Of a stretch of DNA of 64,000 nt, positions 58,002 to 64,000 are shown piece after piece. The notes beneath the pieces were generated by a model that was not told the origin of the DNA, made no database searches, and was given only the letters and a program-made list of their open reading frames with translations. Each line of letters begins with the position of its first letter. Position 1 is the stretch's first letter. The stretch covers positions 1-64,000 of the forward strand of contig JAJXWI010000006.1 in assembly GCA_021781705.1 (NCBI GenBank), given 5' to 3'. The position numbers and the translations under genes were made by a program. This stretch comes from a bacterium. GTDB taxonomy: Bacteria; Verrucomicrobiota; Lentisphaeria; Victivallales; GWF2-38-69.

Positions 58002-58385
58002 TCATGCTTTCCAAAGACCATGTAAATTACAATACTCTCTTAATATAAGACCTGGTTGTTTATACACATAAAATTCAGCCTCAGGCTTGTCTCCAGGTTT
58101 TAGATATTTTCTATTGACATATTCCTTATTAATAACCTCTATCCATTCAATATAATGGTCTTTTTCCATAGGATGAGGAGTCGTACCCACTTTGACCTTG
58201 ATATCAATCCCACTGCCTTCAAGTACCGGAACATGCTTTTCCCTTGAAGCATCAACAGTGTTTTCCTTTTGAAGGTCCATTGGTTTGCTACAACAAACCA
58301 ATGAGCCAACTATCACACCGTGCATAATTTCTATGATGTTTCCACAGCCTTAGCATTTGTAAATTTGCAATCTTTCAGTTATCAT
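58002..58385 (-). CDS. dfx: Desulfoferrodoxin (superoxide reductase) with an in-frame TAA near the N-terminus
   Basis: The ATG at 58385 follows a good AAGGAGG and starts MITERLQIYKC. Then TAA (58350-58352), followed in the same frame by GCGNIIEIMHGVIVG and the rest. Normal desulfoferrodoxins read YKCxxCGNIVEV here, so the stop replaces one residue between the first and second Cys of the desulforedoxin-like iron centre I. The catalytic centre II is intact: EKHVPVLEG, TPHPMEKDHYIEWIEV and the final CNLHGLW. Translation could restart at the ATG at 58325, giving a 107-aa one-iron protein. Superoxide reduction by centre II alone is known in neelaredoxins. Recoding, mutation and error are all open. 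Confidence 0.85.
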
Positions 58386-58465
58386 AGGGCCTCCTTATTG
58401 TTAATACTTTTACTTTAATTCTTCCCTGAAACTTCCCACCTTTTTAAAAGAGTAATAATTATCTA

Positions 58466-58891
58466 TTATTTACCGAGAGCTTGTTCCAAATCCATAGCAT
58501 GTTCCTGCTCTACTGAAAGAATAGTTCTCAGTTGCTGCGCAAGGTGATAAAGATTTAATTCTTCTGCCTGTTTCACCCGAGAAATATATCTTTTAATAGC
58601 ATCATTTTCACCAACTAAGTCTTGCCTAAGCATCTCCTCATTGTTTTGAGATACCTTTGGAACCGGCATATTTACGGTAGGGAATCCGCCAAGGTAAGCA
58701 ATCTGGCTAGCTAATGTCGTTGCATGTGCTAGTTCCTCTTGCGCATGAATTATAAGTTCCTTTTGAATTGTCTGGTACATGGCGCCCTTCAATACTCCTT
58801 GATGCTGAGCATACTGCACGCAAGCCGTATACTCCAATCCTAAATCCTTGTTGAGTAATTCAATTAATTGTTTTTTTGTTATTGCTGCCAT
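58466..58891 (-). CDS. Ferritin-like / bacterioferritin-type protein
   Basis: 141 aa four-helix bundle: LLNKDLGLEYTACVQYAQHQG near 11-31, HAQEELAHATTLASQIAYLGG near 49-69, GENDAIKRYISRVKQAEEL, VEQEHAMDLEQAL. Glu and His residues are at the expected di-iron spacing. Iron storage or peroxide-consuming role. Upstream of desulfoferrodoxin with about 80 bp between. Confidence 0.85.
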   Translation of the reverse strand: MAAITKKQLIELLNKDLGLEYTACVQYAQHQGVLKGAMYQTIQKELIIHAQEELAHATTLASQIAYLGGFPTVNMPVPKVSQNNEEMLRQDLVGENDAIKRYISRVKQAEELNLYHLAQQLRTILSVEQEHAMDLEQALGK

Positions 58892-59089
58892 TTCATTCCC
58901 TCCTTTATTCTTTCTTTATTTTCAAGCTATTTTATACTACGCCTATCGCCGCAATATATCATTAGGGGGTCCTCTAATAATTGAAATTATACAGAAAACT
59001 TGTATTAAATCCATAAATATATTTTTCTTATTGAGTTTTTATTGAATTGGAAATCTTTTCGCAAGAAACTTGAGACTGGTAGGGACAAA

Positions 59090-59830
59090 GAACGCAAAAG
59101 TACAGCAGGCAGGAAACCTTCAATACAGTATTGATATTCAAGGTACTTGTTTTGCAATCGTTGTATAACCTCGGAGATGACGCTGATGGAATATCAGTTA
59201 AAAGACAGGCTTTCTTCTACGCGTTTCCTTGGCTTGTCTATTGGAGATTGTGCTCCTAATGCAAAGACTATTAGGCTCTTCAGAGAACAGCTTGGAGAAC
59301 TTGACCTTGTCAAAAAGCTTTTTGGTGATTTTAATCATTACCTTGCCAAGAATGGTTTTGAGGCAAGAAAAGGGCAGAATGTTGATGCTTGCATATGTAG
59401 AAGTTCCGAAACAACGCAACAGCAGAGGAGAAAACAAGCAGATAAAGAATGGGGATATACCTGAAAATTGGACAGAGAAAAAACTGAGGCACAAATATAT
59501 AGAAGCAGTCTGGGTCAAGAAGAACGGAACGAGCTATTATGGATACAAAAACCATGTGGAAGTAGATGTTAAGCACAAATTTATTCACAAGTACAAAGTT
59601 ACTCCATCGTCCGTTCATGACAGCAATGTATTTGAAGAAATACTCGATGATATGAATACAAACAAAGATGTATTTGCTGATTCCGCATACAGATCTAAAG
59701 AAACGTTGAAAGAACTTGAGGACATGGGATACCGAGAACATCTCCAGCGAAAAGGCTGCAGGCACAAAAAACTGACTGACTGGGAAATACATGGCAATCA
59801 CACCAGGCCTAAAACCAGATCGTCGATAAA
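59090..59830 (+). mobile_element. IS5-type insertion sequence relic, transposase frameshifted and truncated
   Basis: Segments of one transposase lie in several frames: STAGRKP (about 59098), then YQLKDRLSSTRFLGLSIGD and LFREQLGELDLVKKLF in the frame beginning at 59147, then VEVPKQRNS, NGDIPENWTEKK, SYYGYKNHVEVDVKHKFI, VFADSAYRSKETL and GYREHLQRKG in another. The last segments match IS5-family (DDE; ADSAYRSK with the second Asp). It ends before the normal C-terminal ER...F region, after KTRSSINE. Not functional. A small piece of the same element is at 11260. Confidence 0.88.
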
Positions 59831-59924
59831 CGAGTCATTTATTTTCGTTGTCATAGTCTTTTCTCCTTATTTAAGGTTTCTTTTTATTTTATCTGGCTAT
59901 AACCATTTACACAAAATTCTGTAA

Positions 59925-60108
59925 ACCCTCGAAAATTCTGTTTTCTTGATATTTAGAATGTGGAATTTTTCCAGCTTTCGATAGTAAAATTATTTTTTAA
60001 ATACCTTTCCTGAATATAAACCCTAAAAAATATATTTTTAGAAGTAGCAAAAATACTTACAAGAACTTACTAGTGTTAAGTCCGCAAAACTGCCAACCTG
60101 TAAACAAA
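59925..60108. other. Intergenic, no gene seen
   Basis: AT-rich sequence between the IS relic and the OppC-type gene; no stem with T-run that I would call a terminator. Confidence 0.4.
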
Positions 60109-61287
60109 TTAAGACTCTCCGATACTTTTTCTCAAATTTTCTCCGACAAGATTAAAAAGAAGTATTGTCGCAAAAATGATCAGCCCCGGCCACAATGTTA
60201 GATTCCAATATCTCAGAGGATCTGTAAAAGCTTCTTTTAACAGTTCGCCCCAGCTCGCAGTAGGAGATTGAACCCCGAATCCAAGAAAACTAAGCCCGCT
60301 TTCGGCCATAATATTTGCAGCCGCAGCAAAAATAACTGTAACAATTATCGGACCAAGAATGTTGGGAAGAATATGATTAAACATGATTCTGCACTTCGAC
60401 ATTCCGAATATTTCACACGCTTGAACATAAGCAAGATTACGCTGCTTGAGAACTTCTCCTCTTACAATTCTTGCAAATCCCGTCCAACTTAAAAGTCCAA
60501 TTATCAGAATAACAACCAGGCACGACTGCTCAAACTTTAAGTCCGTCAATGACGCCATAAGTATCAGAAGTAAAAGAAAAGCAGGAAAACATATTACTAT
60601 TTCCACTATTCTCATTACGACTATGTCAATTACCCCGCCGCTATATCCGGAGACAAGCCCAACCGCAGTGCCTATAATCAAAGATATGAGCGTGGCAAAA
60701 AAACCAACAGCAAAAGAAATTCTTATTCCAAATACAATCCTGGAAAAAACATCACGTCCAATATTGTCAGTTCCCAGCCAATGCTCTTTTGATGACTCTT
60801 CATAAGGCATACCGGACAACTCATAAGGTGAATATGGAACAGGCGGCATAACATTCAGTACAACCTCGACTGAATGCAGAGTTTCCGGATCCCATTTGTG
60901 CTTTACATGCCACTTGGAACAAAATGGAATGAAAACAGCCGCAGAAATTAGCACAAAACTTAAGACTTTTATACCCTTTTTGAGCTTTATAAACTTCAAA
61001 AATATCACAAGCAACGGAATAAAAAAAATCAGGTAATTGTACAATTTATCAATGATAATTTCCGGCCCGTACGGATTAAAAATTAGATACAGAACAGGAA
61101 AAGATATTTTGAAATTGCGTTCAATGATAATAATAGGCAGATTCCCTGTTATTAATGGCGCGTAAACTGCAATGATAAACAATAAACAAATACCATAGAG
61201 TCCGCAAAGAGCGATTTTCTCTTTTTTAAACCTGAACCATACTTCAGCTATACCAGACTGCCTATCCAAAACAACCTCCGCCACCAA
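60109..61287 (-). CDS. Peptide/nickel-type ABC transporter permease (DppC/OppC-like), orphan
   Basis: 392 aa. N-terminal extension with several hydrophobic segments (about 30-120), then the family core LGTDNIGRDVFSRIVFGIRISFAVG near 172-196 and the EAA loop ACEIFGMSKCRIMFNHILPN near 289-308. The usual partner genes (oppB, oppA, oppD/F) are not beside it: clpC is upstream and an IS5-type relic downstream. So it is either an isolated gene or the rest of the operon was lost. Confidence 0.9.
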   Translation of the reverse strand: MVAEVVLDRQSGIAEVWFRFKKEKIALCGLYGICLLFIIAVYAPLITGNLPIIIIERNFKISFPVLYLIFNPYGPEIIIDKLYNYLIFFIPLLVIFLKFIKLKKGIKVLSFVLISAAVFIPFCSKWHVKHKWDPETLHSVEVVLNVMPPVPYSPYELSGMPYEESSKEHWLGTDNIGRDVFSRIVFGIRISFAVGFFATLISLIIGTAVGLVSGYSGGVIDIVVMRIVEIVICFPAFLLLLILMASLTDLKFEQSCLVVILIIGLLSWTGFARIVRGEVLKQRNLAYVQACEIFGMSKCRIMFNHILPNILGPIIVTVIFAAAANIMAESGLSFLGFGVQSPTASWGELLKEAFTDPLRYWNLTLWPGLIIFATILLFNLVGENLRKSIGES

Positions 61288-61292
61288 TAATT

Positions 61293-61440
61293 ATTTGCAT
61301 AAGTATTCAGCAAGGTGCGTTATAAATCAAGCGGACAGCTCGGCGATCTGTCCCTACCTAATATTGTATTTTTCAAAGGTAGGGCGACCTCACCGAGGGC
61401 GCCGCGTTTTCTTTATTGAATACTTACGCATTTGTCTCAT
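61293..61440 (-). repeat. GC-rich element with terminal inverted repeats, copy B (MITE-like)
   Basis: Ends: ATTTGCATAAGTATTCA (from 61294) and, inverted, AAATGCGTAAGTATTCA (about 61436-61420), 15 of 17 bases matching. The core (61327-61411) matches 21428-21513 in the other orientation. Length about 145 bp; no ORF. Between clpC and the OppC-type gene. Confidence 0.7.
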
Positions 61441-61484
61441 TAATTATTGATATTATGAATTTAATTCACCATCTTTCTTTATCG

Positions 61485-63947
61485 TTATTTCCCTTTCGTC
61501 AAAAACAGAAGCCTTGTATTATCTTTCTTTACTTCTATTTCAGCCCCAGCATGGAATGCGCCGCGCAAAATATCCTCAGAAAGCGGGTCTTCAACATATT
61601 TCTCAATGGATCTTCTCAGCGGTCTGGCTCCATATTCCGGCTGATACCCCACGTCTATCAGAAAATCAATAACGTCTTCCGGCACAATCAGAGTCAAATC
61701 CTTTCTTGCCAGGCGTTTCTTTACTTTATCAACTTCTAGGCTGACAATATTTCTCAAGTCATTTCTTGAAAGTTTTGAAAAAATTATAACTTCATCAACT
61801 CTATTGATAAATTCAGGCTTGAAATGTTTTTTAGCCTCATCAAGAAGCCTCTCCTTCTCCTGTTCTACTTCAGATTGATTATCTCCGAAAGAAAAACCTA
61901 GAGCCTTTCCCTGGATTATTTTGTGGGCACCAAGATTACTGGTCATTATTATTATCGTATTTTTAAAATCAATGAGCCTTCCAACATTATCGGTAAGCTT
62001 CCCATCCTCCACAATCTGTAAAAGCATGTGAAGCACATCAGGATGCGCCTTATCAATCTCATCAAAAAGCACAACCGAATAAGGGCGCCGCCTGACTCTC
62101 TCCGAAAGCTGCCCCCCTTCGTCATGGCCGATATACCCGGGAGGTGAACCAACAAGCCTGCTTACATTGAATTTTTCCATGTATTCAGACATGTCAAGCT
62201 GAATAATCGCTTCAGGGTCTCCAAATATAAACTCGGCAAGCGACTTGGCAAGCAGAGTCTTGCCAACGCCGGTAGGCCCTAGAAAAATAAACGAACCTAT
62301 CGGGCGTTTAGGGTCTTTCAAATCAGCACGTGACCGCCTCAATGCCCTGGAAATAACTTTTATCGCCCCCCCCTGACCTACCACAACTTTTGAAATCTCC
62401 TCTTCCATATTCATCAGCCTGAGGCTTTCTTCTTTTTCCATTTGACGAATAGGAATTCCTGTAAGCTTCGCAACAATTTCCGTTATTTCCTTCTCCCCTA
62501 TTTGAGCTCTATTTGACTTCTTTTTCTCTTTCCACTGCTCGACTAGTTTTGAAATTTCGGCGCTAATAGTTTTTTCTTCATCCCGAAAATTCGCAGCCTC
62601 TTCAAATTTCTGATTTGCTACGGCCTCTTCCTTGGATTTTCTTATTCCTTCAAGTCTCTTTTCCAACTCCTCAGTATCGGGCGGAATAATAACTTCAGTA
62701 ATTCTTGTTCTTGCGCCGGCTTCATCCATTACATCTATTGCCTTGTCCGGCAAAAATCTTCCGCTTATATACCTGTCCGACAAAGCAGCAGCAGCCACAA
62801 TTGCAGCCTCGCTATACTTTACAGAATGATAATTTTCGTAATGTTCCTTTAACCCTTCAAGTATTTCAATGGTCTCGCTAACGGATGGAGGATTAACCAT
62901 TATGGACTGGAATCTTCTTTCGAGCGCCGCATCTTTTTCTATATATTTTCTATATTCGTCCATCGTTGTGGCGCCCACGCATTGAAGCTCGCCTCGCGCC
63001 AAGGCAGGCTTAAGAATATTTGAAGCATCCATAGCCCCTTCTGCTCCACCTGCACCAACTATTGTGTGAAGCTCATCTATAAAAACTATCACTCTTCCGG
63101 AGGCTCTTATTTCTTCAATAATCGCTCTTATTCTTTCTTCAAACTGCCCTCTGTACTTGGTGCCGGCAATCATTAGAGGCAAATCAAGCCCGAAAACAAG
63201 TTTATCCTGTAAAACTTCAGGCACTTTCTTGGAAATGATAGCCTGCGCCAACCCTTCAACTATCGCAGTCTTTCCCACTCCGGCCTCGCCTATCAGTACA
63301 GGATTGTTTTTGTTTCGTCTGCATAATACCTGTATTACCCGTTCTATTTCATTTTGCCTTCCAATGACAGGGTCAAGCTCCCCTCGCTGTGCAAGCTCGG
63401 TAAGATCTCGCCCAAAAGCTTTAAGCATTGGAAGAGCACTAGCACTTTCGGCAACATATGGCTTGGAAGGAATAGTTGTATTTTGCTGAAAATCATCACT
63501 CCCCGGCAAAAAGTTCGGATCCAGAGCCATCATGATTTCTTGCTTTATCTCTTTTGGATTTATATTCAGATTTCTGAGAATTTTAGCTGCAGCACTCTCT
63601 CCCTCGCTTAAAAGACCAAGCAGGAGATGTTCGGTGCCAATATAATTATAATTCATGTTCTTAGCCTCGAGTGCGGCAAGGTTAAGAACTTTTTTCAGCC
63701 TGGGAGAATATGGCAGTTCCCCCTTTGTCTTGGTGGCTCCGGCATTTCCTGAGAGTTTCTCAACTTCTAGCCTCAAATTATCCAAATTAAGCCCCATTGA
63801 TTTCAATACAGAAACCGCCACCCCCTGCCCAAGATTTATAAGCCCAAGCAAAAGATGTTCGGTACCAACATAATCGTGATTAAACCTTACCGCTTCCTGT
63901 TGAGATAATGCCAAAACCTGCTTCGCGCGCGGCGTAAAATTAGTCAT
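61485..63947 (-). CDS. clpC: ATP-dependent Clp protease ATPase subunit ClpC
   Basis: 820 aa from MTNFTPRAKQVL (a longer frame reaches 63983, but the family starts here). Double Clp N domain (YVGTEHLLLGL, YIGTEHLLLGL), first AAA+ with GEAGVGKTAIVEGLA near 210, UVR-like middle region, second AAA+ with GPTGVGKTLLAKSLAEFIFG near 554. A ClpP loop is expected near GFSFG. Unfolds substrates for ClpP. Full length; not the ClpB disaggregase because the long coiled-coil is absent. Confidence 0.97.
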   Translation of the reverse strand: MTNFTPRAKQVLALSQQEAVRFNHDYVGTEHLLLGLINLGQGVAVSVLKSMGLNLDNLRLEVEKLSGNAGATKTKGELPYSPRLKKVLNLAALEAKNMNYNYIGTEHLLLGLLSEGESAAAKILRNLNINPKEIKQEIMMALDPNFLPGSDDFQQNTTIPSKPYVAESASALPMLKAFGRDLTELAQRGELDPVIGRQNEIERVIQVLCRRNKNNPVLIGEAGVGKTAIVEGLAQAIISKKVPEVLQDKLVFGLDLPLMIAGTKYRGQFEERIRAIIEEIRASGRVIVFIDELHTIVGAGGAEGAMDASNILKPALARGELQCVGATTMDEYRKYIEKDAALERRFQSIMVNPPSVSETIEILEGLKEHYENYHSVKYSEAAIVAAAALSDRYISGRFLPDKAIDVMDEAGARTRITEVIIPPDTEELEKRLEGIRKSKEEAVANQKFEEAANFRDEEKTISAEISKLVEQWKEKKKSNRAQIGEKEITEIVAKLTGIPIRQMEKEESLRLMNMEEEISKVVVGQGGAIKVISRALRRSRADLKDPKRPIGSFIFLGPTGVGKTLLAKSLAEFIFGDPEAIIQLDMSEYMEKFNVSRLVGSPPGYIGHDEGGQLSERVRRRPYSVVLFDEIDKAHPDVLHMLLQIVEDGKLTDNVGRLIDFKNTIIIMTSNLGAHKIIQGKALGFSFGDNQSEVEQEKERLLDEAKKHFKPEFINRVDEVIIFSKLSRNDLRNIVSLEVDKVKKRLARKDLTLIVPEDVIDFLIDVGYQPEYGARPLRRSIEKYVEDPLSEDILRGAFHAGAEIEVKKDNTRLLFLTKGK

Positions 63948-64000
63948 AAAAAACCTTAACTTCCTAACATAATAAAAAAACAAAATACAAATAGCTTAAG

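Noticed and set aside
58350-58352. Selenocysteine at the desulfoferrodoxin stop
   Set aside because: The codon is TAA, not TGA, and no SECIS-like hairpin is evident directly after it.

Overview
The window is 64 kb of an AT-rich (roughly 40% GC by eye) chromosome from a Gram-negative, anaerobic but oxygen-defended bacterium. A heptosyltransferase implies LPS. Rubrerythrin, desulfoferrodoxin, a flavodiiron protein and a 2-oxoacid:ferredoxin oxidoreductase imply an anaerobic lifestyle. A 140-aa protein resembling the Minf_1886/TIGR04138 family (known from Planctomycetes/Verrucomicrobia) and the DUF1015-serC-serA serine block point towards the PVC/Omnitrophota/Elusimicrobiota part of the tree. 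I cannot place it more precisely from sequence alone.

Layout. 1-6.9 kb: end of an ABC-2 export permease, then a reverse-strand group of a secreted 5'-nucleotidase-like phosphatase, a Na/Pi-cotransporter-like protein and a dicarboxylate symporter fused to a periplasmic-type binding domain. 6.9-10.3 kb: DUF1015, serC and serA (serine biosynthesis). 10.5-14.7 kb: an accessory pocket with two short secreted-peptide-like ORFs, each with six CxxG motifs (RiPP-precursor-like), a DUF362 protein, an IS5-type relic, two inverted IS481-tail relics and an IS481-type transposase gene broken at an A8 run. 14.7-25.8 kb: small secreted proteins, a DUF155 membrane protein, asnS, the Minf_1886-like gene, a Ca2+-type P-ATPase carrying two in-frame heptamer-repeat insertions, tRNA-Gln, a heptosyltransferase and a FabH-like ketosynthase.

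26-45.5 kb is one long reverse-strand information-processing block: tRNA-Leu, tRNA-Thr, tuf, rpmG, tRNA-Trp, secE, nusG, rplK, rplA, rplJ, rplL, rpoB, rpoC, rpsL, rpsG, fusA, rpsJ, rplC, rplD, rplW, rplB, rpsS. It stops after rpsS at a terminator, so the rest of the usual S10 operon must lie elsewhere. 45.5-48.4 kb: a HIT hydrolase and a hybrid histidine kinase.

48.7-58.9 kb is an oxygen/redox-stress island on the reverse strand: two near-identical Cys-rich small proteins with duplicated promoters and terminators, a Ric/YtfE hemerythrin fragment, korAB, a GC-richer alpha/beta hydrolase, Fe/Mn-SOD, rubrerythrin, an FMN azoreductase (plus a decayed second copy), a flavodiiron protein, a thiol peroxidase fused to a pterin-carbinolamine-dehydratase domain, a desulfoferrodoxin with an in-frame TAA, and a ferritin-like protein. 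59-64 kb: an IS5-type transposase relic, an orphan OppC-type permease, a MITE-like repeat and clpC.

Two repeat families cut across the window: degenerate 7-bp-periodic tracts at seven places, including inside the ATPase gene, and a GC-rich element with terminal inverted repeats at 21.4 and 61.3 kb.
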